Positions 20,725-32,550 of a stretch of 64,000 bases of DNA are shown piece after piece. Every line of letters starts with the position of its first letter. Position 1 is the first letter of the stretch. Location of the stretch: positions 3,162,001 through 3,226,000 of the forward strand of contig MU271145.1 in the NCBI GenBank assembly GCA_021432605.1, written 5' to 3'. The DNA is from Coniochaeta sp. PMI_546. Its lineage: Eukaryota; Ascomycota; Sordariomycetes; Coniochaetales; Coniochaetaceae. The notes under the pieces were generated by a model. That model was not told the DNA's origin. It saw only the letters and a list, made by a program, of their open reading frames with translations, and searched no databases. The translations under genes and the position numbers were made by a program.

Positions 20725-22848
20725 CGTAGCAACGTTATGCCTGATCTTCACTTGTTCAAGCAGATGCAGTCAACCAGGAATAGTTTGGTTCAAACTTGGG
20801 ATACCAAAAGAGGTGTCCAAGGGAGTATAGGTACTTTAGGGGGTGCTGCAAATGGGAAGTCCAATCAATTTTAGCCGGCGTCGAGTCAGGTGTGTGAATT
20901 TGCGCGTTGATCCAGTCTTTCTTTCAAGGCAGCGACAAGTAGCCCAAAGAATCTGTAGGATGAGTCAGAAACTGTCAGAGGGTGAGAGAGTAGCTGGCGG
21001 CTGTATACGAGAACAGCGCAATGGGATGTGATGCTGCAATGTGAGGAACGCGTGGCGGGACAGGGAAAGTATGTAGGCTTTTATGTGATGTTGTGAAAGA
21101 CTGTGGAGTTGGAACAGGACACAGAAGGGCCTTCGAAGATGGAGGGCACATCCCGAAAAGGTGTACCTTGATGGTTCGCCCATGCCGAGGAAGTCCTAGG
21201 GTAACTCTGACAGGACATGATCCCAGCAAAGCAAAGCTAAGCAGCTAGACAGCCAGGGAGATGATAACAACCAGCCCTGGTGTGAAGAAATGGGTGCATG
21301 TGGAAAGGGAACGTAGCCACCAGGTCACTCCAGACTGACCATGTGCCTCAAAGTTGGTAAACTTACCTGTTGTACCATGCGACAAAGTCCGACAAGGGTT
21401 TTACAGGAGTCAGGACACCCCCTCGTGCTTCTTCGCGCAATCGCAATATCAATGGCGGTGGTGCCTTGTGGTCCAGTTGGTGACGGGAGATTCGTAATCG
21501 AGTTTTAGGGAGAATGCGAGCTGTAAATATCGCACGGTGAAATCGTCACAGCTACAACAACGAGAGTATGCGCCGGAAAGGACGGCGAGGATGCTGTAGA
21601 GAATGCGGAGGCAGGCTATGCTGGTTCAGATCGTGACGTGAATCTGCGAGATAGGAGATGAATGAGAGCGAAAGGATGACGACCGACTCTGGACCTGGGC
21701 TTGGCCTCTACTCGGGATCGATCCATTCAGTTTCACACTTTGTGTGATTACCAGAGAGTTAACCATCAAGGTTCTCGCGAACCTCGAATGGGACGCTGGA
21801 CCAGATCGGCCAATGAGCATGCAATGACGTTAAGTAAAGGTGGGCTGCTTGGCTTACTAACGGCGCAAAGGTACCAGATAAGGTACCGAGCACAGTAAGG
21901 CAGATACAGATTTTCAAGAGCTTGACCATCCTGGAAAACGGTGCAGATGGCACTCGTGTGTCCACTGCTGCAACTTCACTTAACAACCTTTGAAACCATG
22001 TTTTGAAGTGCACTAGACATAGGTTCCGTGCCCTCAGCCTAGTGTTCTCCAACTGATAGCACAGTACATGTCAGATGCTTTGACAAGTGAAGTCAGGCCA
22101 AAAGCGGAATGCACGAAGACCTGGACCCCGCCGCGAAAGAGAATTCTGCGAGGGGCACCTCAAAAAGTACATTAGTACACACATAATTGTGGCGGCTCCC
22201 ATTGGTCGTGCGACGTCAGCGCGAGGTCGGGTAAGCCAATGTTGCATTTAGGCCATCAAGGTTCTCACCAGCCTCTTGCGCATTTCGCCGTCCTCGACAA
22301 GCAGGATACTATGTACGTGTAGAGAGAACAAGCAAAACACGCTACCTCTAGCGCTGACCATCATACAAGTACAGGGCGGCCGTCTCTTGCACCAAATAAC
22401 ACCTGTTGGATAGCTTGATCCAAGCTGTACCTACTACCATGCTGACCCTTTCTTGAACTGTCTTGTGTCGCTAATATCAAGGCACATGTCGAAGTACCCT
22501 GCTCATTGCGCGACATTGACCACACAACCCTCAAACCGAAAGATTGTTAGTCCTCGCTGACGACGGCCCATCGGTCTATCGACGTCGGAGCTTGGCACAA
22601 ACGGTACCACACACACGGAAATTACTCATTCATTGCTGCGAACCCGCTTGTTGACCGTCCAAGTTGGACGTTGTAGACTGGGTGGGCAAAGTAGCTATCG
22701 ATCTGTGGACACGTTTTGAACAGGGGTTGGGCGCCGTGACACACCAATGAAGTCCATCCAGGTTTGTGGCTCTAAGGACCTTGATGGACGGTTGTGATGG
22801 TGGACGCTGAGGAAGGACGCTGGTGGCGGAGATTGGCGAATTCAGCCC
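20725..22848. other. Intergenic, promoter of zinc transporter
   Basis: A 2.1-kb region between ZIP and MDM10, both on the minus strand. No supported gene. It probably contains a long ZIP promoter/5' leader and the MDM10 3' UTR. Confidence 0.5.
21165..21175. promoter_or_regulatory. Candidate zinc-response element
   Basis: ACCTTGATGGT matches the Zap1/ZafA-type palindrome ACCTTNAAGGT with one mismatch, about 440 bp upstream of the ZIP gene ATG. The position fits zinc-repressed transcription, but a single degenerate site can arise by chance. Confidence 0.3.
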
Positions 22849-24216
22849 TCATGACGAATACCGGATATTGAGCCCGACGCTCTGAAAAGATTGGTCTAAT
22901 CTTCGCAAATCGATGCCTGCACCGAGGCTGAAGATGAGGGATTTGATCCGGCCTTCCCAGAGAAGGCCTATCCTCCCATGCTGATCCAGCCGGGCTTTCA
23001 AGACACCGAGATGTTCGTCCGGGGTTGCTTCGCTGGCGTCATGTTTTTCAGGTTTAATCAACTCCTGCTCGTCCAGTCGCCATTCGAGTTTTGCCTGGAA
23101 ACTTCTTTCTTTCCATCTTGATGGGTCGTCTGCTGCAGGCAGTGCCGCTCGCAAACGACTTTCAGGCTCGGCACCCAGAAGGAACCCACCGGGTCGGCGT
23201 TTGCTCCACAGCTCCATTCCCACCTTCCAATCGCTCTCGTAACTGTACACATTGAAATCCATCATGCTAGCAAGCGTACAGTGATCTCCTCCCAAGACCG
23301 CATACGTAGCGCTGATATTGCCCATGAGCGGGTTGATGGTCAAGGTTGCCGTAAGAGGTGTCCCTGAATAGGCCGGTAGCGTCGCAAAGCGGCCACCAAC
23401 TGACATGCCCGCAGATTTGTTGAGCGTCCCGTAATAGAGCTCTCCACCGACGCTGAAGCGGCCGTATATGCGCTCTTTTTCCAAGGCCATACCATTGCCC
23501 GGAACTTCTGCTGTACCGGACCCCGGCAGGTCAGCTAGCGAGGCATCGCCACCGAAGTTGTACAATCCCCGTAGGCCAAGCAGACCGCCATCAGTTGACG
23601 CCAACCCTTCCACGTTATATATGCCCTTATCATAGTGTGCCGAGGCGAGGACGGTGCCCCCGTTGCGCAAGTCCTCCGAGCTGACGGCAGAAACTTGTGC
23701 TTGCAAGCCAGGCGTGAAGCGTCTGATGACGCGAGCTTGAAGTGTCGATCGCGGGAGGTACATGCACCCATAGAGTAGCGTGCCGTTGTATGATTTCGTG
23801 GACTTGTTTCTGTCCAGGCCCAGTTCCTTGAGGGGTCGGAAGGATCGCAGTAATGGCAGAAGCGGTATTCGATCTGACTGGGCAACTACACCATTCAGGG
23901 GAACGGAGCTGTAAAGGTATGCGATCGAGCCATCGACGCTCCCGAACGCGCCTAATTGATAGCTCGTGGAAAACTGAGGGGTGGCGAGGGCGGAAAGATT
24001 GAGGCGTAAGCCATGTGGAAGTGGGAAGTTGAGCAAGTCTGCACACCATCACCGCAAGTTAGAATGTGAGGCGAATTGACAAAGCAAATCTAGGACAGCA
24101 GAACTTCGAAGATAGTTACCATTAGTAGTGGCATTGAGCTCAGAGTAGCTGTTGTCCCTGTTCCATCTGGTTGCCTCGAAGAACGAGTTGGTGATGTGAT
24201 CCATGAACTCGCGCAT
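22849..24216 (-). CDS. MDM10: Mitochondrial outer-membrane protein Mdm10
   Basis: Beta-barrel protein of the mitochondrial outer membrane, a component of the ER-mitochondria encounter structure (with Mmm1, Mdm12, Mdm34) and of the SAM complex. Model: complement(join(22849..24038,24120..24216)), 428 aa, close to the usual length. Exon 1 gives MREFMDHITNSFFEATRWNR, the conserved N-terminus. Exon 2 begins DLLNFPLPHGLRLNLSALAT, also diagnostic. The protein alternates short amphipathic strands (AYLYSSVPL, YGRFSVGGELYYGTL, ISATYAVLGG) and ends GAGIDLRRLDQSFQSVGLNI, a beta-signal-like terminus. The single 81-nt intron has GTAACT/CAG ends. The start is chosen from family similarity. Confidence 0.95.
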
Positions 24217-25085
24217 CTTGCCTCCTTCATTGCCCCACTGCTCTGTGCTCGTCCCTCACACTGGACTACCGTTCAAGACCACATCATATCAGTATCTGGA
24301 ATGATGGGCCCTGGGTTTGTTGCTATACGTGTAGCTTGGGGTGGAATTGGGTCACGTTGACACTCCTTACCTGAACTGAATTCTGCCCCGACAACAAAAC
24401 GTTAAACTGCGGTCAGGATGGTGATATAGCCCCGCTGCGCCGTGATCCACCCCAAGTTGGTTGCAGGTACTGCGTAGGATACAGATACAGGTAAGGTACC
24501 TTGGCTTGGAAGGACTACCTGGAGGAACCTAGCTAAGTCCAGAGGGCAAGTCTACCTAGAGGACACCTCGAAAACCTGGTACCGGTACCTTCCTGTGCAA
24601 TATATAAGGTACAAGGTACCTGAACTACCCGAGGCTGGTATCTCCCGTCGTGTGGCCCGTGCCCAAGCATTGCTTGCATCGTAACCTGGAAACCTTATTA
24701 CAGTCATCATTGTGGACCAGTGGTTACCAAACCCTCATTCTCCATCTCGCATGCCGGTCCTAAAGGTATTTCGTTCTTACAGCATCCAGACATCCCCTGC
24801 TATCTTATCCAGCTGTAGGTAACTTTCTTAGCCAGGATCAAATGAGTAACTTTCTCTGAGTAAGGTACAGAATCGCCCACCATGTCACACCACACCGGGT
24901 GATGACGGGCGCGAAGCTTTCGGTAATCTTCTTATCAATTCAGCTCAACAGTAAAACTTGTGTCTTCTCGAGGAATGGGATATCATCGAATATGTGACTG
25001 AAGTACCGCACGGCGCAACAAACGGAACACAAGCCCAAGTCCACCTGATTCAAATCTCCAGTCCCAACAACTGATTGCTCTTATC
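24217..25085. other. Intergenic with GGTACC-rich promoter
   Basis: An 870-bp gap with no gene. From about 24465 to 24625 it is dense in GGTACC/AGGTAC/TACCT words, a pattern common in Sordariomycete promoters. It probably contains the MDM10 promoter and the 3' flank of the scytalone dehydratase gene. Confidence 0.5.
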
Positions 25086-25775
25086 CTACACGCTGGCCGC
25101 GATGTCTTCCTTCTTGACCTCCTCGGCGAAGTTGTCCCGTCCATCAGCGAAAACTTGGTCAAACTCGTGCTCCGTCCACCGAATATTGGGGTTTAGTCCG
25201 GCGAACTTCCACACGCCGTCGACCTTGCGGTAATAGTGTGTGTTGTGGCTGTGGGCATGGCCCTTGACCGCCACCTCAGACAGGCTGATGTCGGTGTACT
25301 TCTGGTGCGGCACGCGCAGTTGGTGGTATCCTATCACCTCTGTGTCCGACACCTTCTCCCACTTGCTTGCCCCGCCGATGAAGTGCTGCGTGCGCAACAA
25401 GGGGTTGCCGAGCACCGATTTGTCCGAGATCATGGCGATGAAGTCTTCCGCCGGCATTGCTTCCCAGAGCTTGCCGAGGAAAGAACGGTAGTCGATCTGC
25501 AATCAGTTCTGTGTTAGTAGTGCTGAAGAGAACAACACAGGAGCAGCGCTTGAGGGGCTTCGGAGTTGGGATTTTCTCACCCTGAGTGTAGGAGCGATAC
25601 ATTTCCTCAGGCGGTCCCAATCCTTGGAGTCGTAACTGTCGGCCCACTCGAAAGCTGCGGCGCTGAGGCCGAGGAAGTCTGACCCAGTTGTCAGCGTTGA
25701 CACCAAATTGCCCACTGGCTAGTCAAAGTTTTTTTTACCCTCAAAGGTGATCTGATCGTTCTGGAGGGAGCCCAT
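25086..25775 (-). CDS. SCD1: Scytalone dehydratase (DHN-melanin synthesis)
   Basis: Dehydrates scytalone and vermelone in the 1,8-dihydroxynaphthalene melanin pathway. Model: complement(join(25086..25496,25581..25678,25739..25775)), 181 aa, close to the usual 170-185. Exon 1 is only 37 nt ([12 protein letters not shown]). The conserved [20 protein letters not shown] and [19 protein letters not shown] segments follow, which contain the catalytic Tyr/Asp residues. Next come the His of [20 protein letters not shown], the region [12 protein letters not shown], and [20 protein letters not shown] with the second catalytic His. The introns (GTGAGA and GTAAAA donors) are at the usual family positions. 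No other melanin genes lie nearby in this window. Confidence 0.97.
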
Positions 25776-26413
25776 TTCGTCGTTGTTCTCGGTGGAAAAA
25801 CACACTGGATCCGAATGGGATTGTTGCTGAAGAGCCAGGCCCCCGGTGAGAGCGGGACAACAATCAGCTCTTATTGACTTCTTGTTTCTCTATTACTGGG
25901 CACACCGTCGAGTTCGAGCTGCCGATTGAACAGACATCGTGTCCGGAGTGCCGGGTCCTCCCCCAGGCGGAAGTCCGGAGCTGGTGGGGATGTGCGAACA
26001 CTTCCCGCCTCATGGTTGCAGCCCCCAAACCACCAATCGGCAGCCATAATATGGCAGCACGAAGAGTCAATATATCCGACAGTGTGCTCCTCTCGCTCTG
26101 ACGATGGGCAAATATCCCCAGTGCTCCGAAACATTGACATTTGTTTGTCATGCGACTGTAGGCTAATCCTCATCATATTGGGCCAAACTTGACAGATCCT
26201 TGCCAAAGTTATAATTTAGGCCTTGCGTCTCACCGGGAACCTGGACAAATCTCAAAGCAGCACGCCTAACGCAGCCTCATCCAATCCATCCACCATAGCT
26301 CGCCCTGTCTGATGGGTGCCCGGCCAAGGAAACAACCTTTAGAGGCCATGTCAATGGCAGTCAAAGTCCACCCAGTACCACGTCTCTTTCCATGCTGGTC
26401 GTTATCACCATCA
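25776..26413. other. Intergenic
   Basis: 640 bp between SCD1 and the DUF2293 gene, both on the minus strand. No coding region is supported. Confidence 0.5.
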
Positions 26414-27214
26414 TCACGGGATCCAGTCGCTGTCCTCAGGATCGTCGTCAAAACTGGACAATGCATCTCTCTCGCTGTCTTCGGCGCTACACCAGACGTT
26501 CTCATTTCCCTCACTCTCCGCCGCCTTGATGTGATGCGGCCGGGTCGGGTTCAGTCGAGGCCGGCCTGTTGCTTCCCTCTCCCCATTTCCAGGCTGGCCA
26601 CTTCGCGTCTTTCTCTTCCCGTTCGTCCTACCTCCCCGAGCGTATTCCGTGGTCCCACACCTTTGTCCCATCCACGAGTGTGCCACGTCCCTCAACTTGT
26701 CCGTGACCATCTGGCGTGCTTTTCCTCTCTCTACCCCATCTCTCAGCAGTTGTTCATACGGCGTATGGCAATGTCTGATGTACGCCTTGACGGCCAGATG
26801 AACCTTGGACTCCAGATCCAAGGTACCTGTCCGCCCGACTCTCCTGCTTCTTTTCTCCAAGGCCTGCTTCAGAATCTCTGCAATGTCATGTCGGCGAACT
26901 TTAGGATAGAGACGCAGTAACCCGGCCTCGAACTCGCGCTCCACTGCGGAGTCCCGACTTCGGAGCGCAGCCGCTCTGGTTGCCGCGGTTGCTTGTGCGG
27001 CTGCGGTAACTTCCTGGTAGATGGCTGTCGGACACCGTAGCCCAATCGGTCTCCTATGCTTGTCAACGACAACATAGAGAGTGGCGCCGACAGCATGGGT
27101 CCGCTTTCGCACATTGCTAGTGACGTACACATCACCCTTGGGAATGAACTGGTAGTCCTTGGGCATCGGAGTGAAAAATCGAACCCGGGGCTCAGATGCG
27201 CCGGCTGATGGCAT
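26414..27214 (-). CDS. DUF2293 domain protein
   Basis: Single-exon gene of 266 aa, start ATG at 27214 (MPSAGASEP). The segment PKDYQFIPKGDVYVTSNVRK followed by YVVVDKHRRPIGLRCP resembles the N-terminal part of fungal DUF2293 proteins. The region RLYPKVRRHDIAEILKQALE followed by VHLAVKAYIRHCHTPYEQLL matches the DUF2293 helical domain, with its conserved AVxAHIRHxHTxYxxLL pattern. The C-terminal 70 residues are charged and low in complexity (KRKTRSGQPGNGE, then an acidic tail ending DDDPEDSDWIP). Molecular function of the family is unknown; many members are nuclear by prediction. The frame is open 26 codons further upstream but without an ATG, so an upstream exon is possible. Confidence 0.8.
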   Translation of the reverse strand: MPSAGASEPRVRFFTPMPKDYQFIPKGDVYVTSNVRKRTHAVGATLYVVVDKHRRPIGLRCPTAIYQEVTAAAQATAATRAAALRSRDSAVEREFEAGLLRLYPKVRRHDIAEILKQALEKRSRRVGRTGTLDLESKVHLAVKAYIRHCHTPYEQLLRDGVERGKARQMVTDKLRDVAHSWMGQRCGTTEYARGGRTNGKRKTRSGQPGNGEREATGRPRLNPTRPHHIKAAESEGNENVWCSAEDSERDALSSFDDDPEDSDWIP

Positions 27215-27860
27215 GACGAGTAGCCGCGGTTGGCTGGCGACTCTAAATGCAGGTACCGTCCTTTGGAATTGGTGAGTGCGGAAGCGCAGCAATCAGCATG
27301 ATACAAGGAACTTACACATGTGTAATCAGGGTTCGGGTTACAGCATTCCAAGTGAAGCTGGGTGGTTCGGACCCTGGCAGAATGACAGGAATAGCGCTGC
27401 AGACGAAGACGTAGGTCAGGGGAGTTGCTCAGCAAACAAAGTGTTAAACGTCGAGTGTCAAGCCACACGAGTAAGTGGCAGTTTGGCTCCCTTGGGGCCA
27501 CGGATAACGGCAGTACCATACCTGGCTGAAGTGACGTCCGAATATACACACTCTCAACCCTCGGGGTCTTTGACTGATATGGCAAGTCCCGGCAAATAAA
27601 GCGAGGCTGTTAGCAGCACCCTTGGCTTTTCGGCTACTGCCGCTGCGATAGTGGACGGAAACCCGAATCTTGGGCACGGACGGCAACCCACAAAGCACCA
27701 AAGCAGAACGGACCAAACAGTTGGGTTAGGTTCCCATCTCTCCTCGACTTTACAGCAGCCAAGCGCAATATCATATTGTTCACACTAGAGCAATCTTGTT
27801 TGCATTTACAAACCAGGTCTCGCGTCTCTCGCCACGGCGCCATGGCAATGTCCTTGTCAA
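27215..27860. other. Intergenic
   Basis: 650 bp between two minus-strand genes. A minus-strand frame through 27300-27585 has no recognisable domain and is probably 5' leader of the DUF2293 gene or non-coding. Confidence 0.45.
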
Positions 27861-29196
27861 TCAGAGAGAGAAGTCCTTCAACCCCTCAGTAGCTGCCTTC
27901 AGCGCCTCCTTCTCCTCCTCATCCAGCAATCCCAGTGCCTGCCGACGGGTGGGTGCCTTCGGATCGAAGAATGGCCTCTCCGCCAGCGACGTCACGCGTG
28001 TCCCATGCCTTGGTTGCTTCCCGGCATAATCCCAGCTTGCGTTGTGGATGGTGATTCTGCCCCGGCATCAGTGTTTTGCAATTTGCATTCATTCACCATG
28101 GGTAAATCGTGTCGCTCTGGGTCTTAGGACACATTGGGGCGTGGGCGGGGGTCCTCACCTGTTGTCCCAAAGGGCACTCGTCTTGGGCGTCCACTTGAAG
28201 CGGACCTGGATGTCGACATTCCTCTCGTAGACGTCGTACAGGTAGTTCAGGATCACATCGCTCTCCGCCTTGTCCAAACCGACGATGCGCACCGTCATGG
28301 CTCGGTTGACCCACAGTGCTTTCCAGCCGGTTGCTGGATGGACTCTGACAAGCGGGTGGACGCGCTCGATGTACTGAGGCCCCGCCTCGGGGTCATTTCG
28401 GTCCAGATACGTATGCGCCGAGCGGTAAACAGCCTTCTTGCCGTCGATTATCTTCCGGAACTCGGGCGACAGCTTCTCGTACGCGCTGTATCCTGAAGCC
28501 CAGAGCGTATCTCCTCCGAGATCCGGTACCGTATCGTTATGGAGGTGCGTGATACCGGCCGGCTGCAGTTCATGGACCAGATCCGTATGCCAGGAACTCG
28601 CACCGCCAGGTTTGCGGAAGTTGGCTGGACGCTCCGTCGCCTGGAGGGCGGGCCAGATGACCGTCACGCCTAGAACTCCGGGCACCTGCGGCACTTGTGG
28701 CTGCTTGGGTAAGCCACTCAACCCGGAGATCAGAGCAAGGTGCCAAACTTACATGCACTTCGACCTGACCATACCACTCGCCGAGCTCTCGCTGCTGCTG
28801 AGGGGTGAGGTCTTGATCTCGGAAAAAGACGACACTTCGTTCGGCGATGAGTAAGGCGAGCTCATCCTTCTGCTCGGGAGTCAGGTCCTTGAGCTGCAGG
28901 CCTTCGATCTCGGTGCCGATGTGAGTAGTCAGATTGGTGACCTTGGTTGCAGCAGCAAATAGATTCTTCTTCGACTTGTCGGCTCTGGCTCCCGCATCTT
29001 CGAACGGTACTTCCTCATTACGGATCTTATACGCATCCTGGAGATACAGTGGCCGTGCCGGCCGGTAAGGGTATCCTTGCGACAGGTCGATGCCGGCTTT
29101 CTCGAGGCGCTCTCGCGCCGCGGCAGGCAGACTTAAGGTGTCTTTTCTCGGCTGCGCGACGTCCACGATGGACGGGTCAATCGCACTCGGGGCCAT
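27861..29196 (-). CDS. TauD/Jlp1-like 2-oxoglutarate-dependent sulfonate dioxygenase
   Basis: Fe(II)/2-oxoglutarate dioxygenase of the TauD/TfdA family, closest in pattern to fungal Jlp1-type sulfonate dioxygenases that release sulfite from taurine and other sulfonates. Model: complement(join(27861..28056,28159..28700,28753..29196)), 393 aa. The Fe ligands are visible as HTD in SSWHTDLVHE (exon 2) and the distal His in ITIHNASWDY (exon 3). The 2-oxoglutarate-binding Arg is in RHGTRVTSL. The N-terminal part has the family-typical EIEGLQLKDLTPEQKDELAL and RSVVFFRDQDLTPQQQRE. Exon 2 has a tandem acceptor (AAGCAG), so it may start at 28700 or 28703, one codon apart. It is transcribed away from the Dal5-type transporter and the flavin monooxygenase that follow, suggesting a common pathway. 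Confidence 0.92.
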
Positions 29197-30375
29197 GTTG
29201 CACTTTATTTGGGATCCAGAGTCAGAGCGTATAGTCTCCTACGATGGTACACCAAGTATTCTCTCGCACTCCAGAAGCTGAGATTAACGCTGGCGATCCT
29301 GTGTCTTAAGGCATCTGTCAGCTATGTCCACGTCGTCTACAAAGAGCTTCAATGAAGCCAGACTAGAGGCCTAGAGCCTGAGCCATGGTCATTGATCTAT
29401 GATTACCAACCAGCGGTCGTTATCTATGACCAAATCTGCACTCACTATTGCAATTTCATCCTTCGTGCGCAGCATCATGCGACGATGCACCAGCATGTCG
29501 CCTATGGGCATCTTAGTGGGAAGCACGCAATACACTCCGCACTTGTGAAGGCATCCCCGGTTGGCCAAGCCCGTCCGGCACTTTGCGGGGTCAGTGGACA
29601 AAGATAAACCTACTTGCATAGTACGTGTGTTAACCCGTTGGGATGTTGCGAAACGGCTGAGAAGTTCATCACGTGTGGTTCTACAGGACTGACGCGATAG
29701 GGAGTGTCAATTGTGTGCTTCTAGCACCATGACAATTGCAACCTTCATGCCTCCGGTCTGCACTTCGGGTCTCGGACATGATCATCAAGTTGCGACCACT
29801 GTCTCCAGGGTACGCTACATATTGACAGCCTGGGTTTCCGATTTGTCGGAAGATCTCCGAGATGGGGATTTATGGGTGAGGCAACATCGGAATGCGCTTT
29901 CTAAATTGATCACAGCCGTACATCCAACAACTGCAGCGCCGACGGACGAGCGTCGTCCCTCCCTGGTCATTGTTTCAGTGTGATTGCTGTCGTTTTCTCT
30001 TGCCATCCAGCATGCCCGTCGATCAACTCGCTCGTGCGGGATCTGGTGACTCCTACTGCATGGTCTTCTCCTCGGTGCTCGCCCTGGTCGAACGTCAGGA
30101 CAGAATAGCACACGCAGACTGCCCATCCAGTCACACCATCATGCAGTGACTACCATGTCCCCCCTCGAACTCGGCAGGTCATTGACAGAAAGGTAGACAC
30201 AGATTTTGACCAGTATAACTGTAAATGTGTCACAGGGCAAGGAGTGGTATAGGAGAGGTATAAAGCTGCGGTCTTTGGTACATGCCTCGTTTGGTCCTTG
30301 ATTCTTGAATCACAGCACCACATACCGCATCACCCGTAGCCACAGGCTTGACCCCCCTTGGTCTCTGCAGGCACT
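29197..30375. other. Divergent promoter of dioxygenase and transporter
   Basis: A 1.2-kb region between divergently transcribed TauD-like and MFS genes. No gene is supported. I looked for a clear Cys3/MetR-type palindrome (ATGRYRYCAT) and did not find a perfect one. Confidence 0.5.
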
Positions 30376-31951
30376 ATGGTGGCCGATTTTGATTACAAGC
30401 GCGCAGCATCGCATTCATTGTCGCCCACTCGGTCATCTGCCTCCATTGAAGAAGACCAAGTTACACGGTTGATCAAGGAGCAACCTAAGCCAAGTTGGAA
30501 GTCATATCTTTGGGATACCTTCAACAAGTCGCCCGAAGAGCGTCGATTTCTCTTCAAGCTTGACGCGGTCCTCCTCACGTTTGCATCGCTGGGATACTTC
30601 ATAAAGTATCTCGACCAAATCAACATCAACAATGCATTTGTCTCTGGGATGAAAGAGGACTTGGGCCTTTTCGGGAACGAGCTGAACTACATGCAAACAT
30701 GCTGGACAGTGGGATATGTTTTGGGAGAAATACCTAGGTAAGAGCGTCCACCAAATACACCTGATTGTAAACATCGCTACCAGCAAGTCTAACCCTCAGA
30801 TGGCCGATAGCAACATTCTGCTTACTCGAGTCCGTCCTTCTATCTGGATCCCGGCCTGTGAAGTCACATGGGCTGTTCTCACCATTCTCTTGGCGAAGTG
30901 CACAACAACGACGCAAATCTATGTCCTTCGCTTCTTCATAGGTCTGGCCGAGAGTACCTTTTATCCAGGGATGCAGTACATAATTGGGTCTTGGTACAGG
31001 AAGGACGAGCTTGCAAAGCGTTCGTGCATCTTCCATGCCAGCAGCGCTCTCGGAACGATGTTCTCGGGATATCTAATGGCCGCGGTGTACAAGCTTAATG
31101 GCCGCAATGGCTTCCACGGCTGGCAGTGGCTCTTCATTGTCGATACGATCATCTCCCTGCCAGTAGCTGTCGCCGGGTTCTTCCTGATTCCTGACGTCCC
31201 GGAGATCACTCGGGCGTGGTACTTCAGCCCCCAGGAAGTCGCACTGGCGCGCAAGCGTATGGAACTGGAGGGCCGCGCCAACCGCGCGCCCTACACCAAA
31301 GCCAAGTTCAAGAAGATATTCTCCAGTTGGCACCTCTATCTGCTTACAGCGCTCTACATTTTCTTCAACAACGGAAATGGTGCGCTTGGGCAGCCCGCCA
31401 TGCAGCTGTGGCTCAAGAGCAAAGGCTACAGTGTCACGGACATCAACACGTTCCCAACTATTACCTCGGCCATCACAGTTGTGACGACCTTGATGTATGC
31501 CTGGTCATCAGACACCATATTCCGTGGCGCGAGGTGGCCGCCGATCATCTTTTCGGGCACTGTTCTCATCGTGGTCTACTCTAGCCTGGCAGTGTGGGAT
31601 ATTCCGGATGGGTGGAAGTGGGCTTGTTTCTTCCTGGCCGGAGTTGGTGGGGGTATCAGTGGTCTAACATTCGCTTGGGCGCACGAAATCTGTGCTGATG
31701 ACAACGAAGAGAGGGCTCTGGTGACAGGCTCAATGAATGAGATGGCATATGTCTTTCAGGCCTGGCTCCCGTTGCTGATTTGGCAGCAAGTTGAGGCCCC
31801 CGTATATCGCAAGGGATACATCACTATGGTCTTTGTAGCCGCTGCTATGATTGCTACTGCCTTTCTTATACGGCACTTGCAAAGGCGTGATGCCATACAA
31901 AAGGAGAGGGCGAGCGAGGGGGTGTTAACTCGGCAGATAGAAGGGGCTTGA
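30376..31951 (+). CDS. MFS transporter, Dal5 / anion:cation symporter family
   Basis: Plasma-membrane major facilitator of the allantoate permease (Dal5) family, whose members import allantoate, pantothenate, nicotinate, biotin or sulfonates (Soa1). Model: join(30376..30737,30811..31951), 500 aa, with twelve predicted membrane segments. Typical features are the N-terminal LDAVLLTFASLGYFIKYLDQ followed by NAFVSGMKEDLGLFGNELNY, the loop GLAESTFYPGMQYIIGSWYR (family signature), RSCIFHASSALGTMFSGYL, and FLAGVGGGISGLTFAWAHEI in the C-terminal half. The ATG at 30376 (MVADFDYKR) was chosen because it is the first in frame. The intron has donor GTAAGA and a TCTAAC branch. The location beside a TauD-like dioxygenase makes an organosulfonate a plausible substrate, but this is inference. 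Confidence 0.93.
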
Positions 31952-32550
31952 GATAAGGTCTCGTAGATTCTGCCGTTAACTAAGCACAGTTATGTCTCTG
32001 GGGATTTTAGGTGCCATTGCTAGCTACGTCTGGATGAATAAAGCCTCTCCCTTTCCCCTAGGATAGTATCTCCTCCCAGTTGCCGGTCGTCGAATGTCAG
32101 ATATCAGTGAAAGGAATATGAGTGGAATGCAGATTGGTCAACCGGGTATCTCTGGAAATCTTAACAGTTTGCGGCGCTTAACCCCAGTGCCGCGGAGCTC
32201 TGAGCTCGCGCAATAGGACATCCAAAATGGCGTGCTCAATATTGTCTATGTGATGATCTCGCAGTGAGGGGGCCACGCGATTATATGCCATCCTTACAAA
32301 TCAAGCCGACCGTCCTTATGTTCAGTTTGCTTGCCAACTGACTTTCCAAACCAGTCTCCGGTCTTCCAATGATCTATTATCTAGCATCTATTATAAGCAA
32401 GTCTCAAGTAGGGCTCCTTTCTTGCCAGGTTCTTCCTCCCTGGAGGCCCCCACTCAAACTCTTGGACGCTCCTGTCCCCCCCAGATGATTCATTATACTG
32501 TCATCCATCATCTCTAAGAAAACACCGTTCAGATTCTCTCACACTTCAGG
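31952..32550. other. Intergenic
   Basis: 600 bp between two plus-strand genes, 3' flank of the transporter and promoter of the monooxygenase. Nothing else seen. Confidence 0.5.

Noticed and set aside
29197-30375. Cys3/MetR sulfur-regulator site in the divergent promoter
   Set aside because: Only poor partial matches to ATGRYRYCAT were seen.
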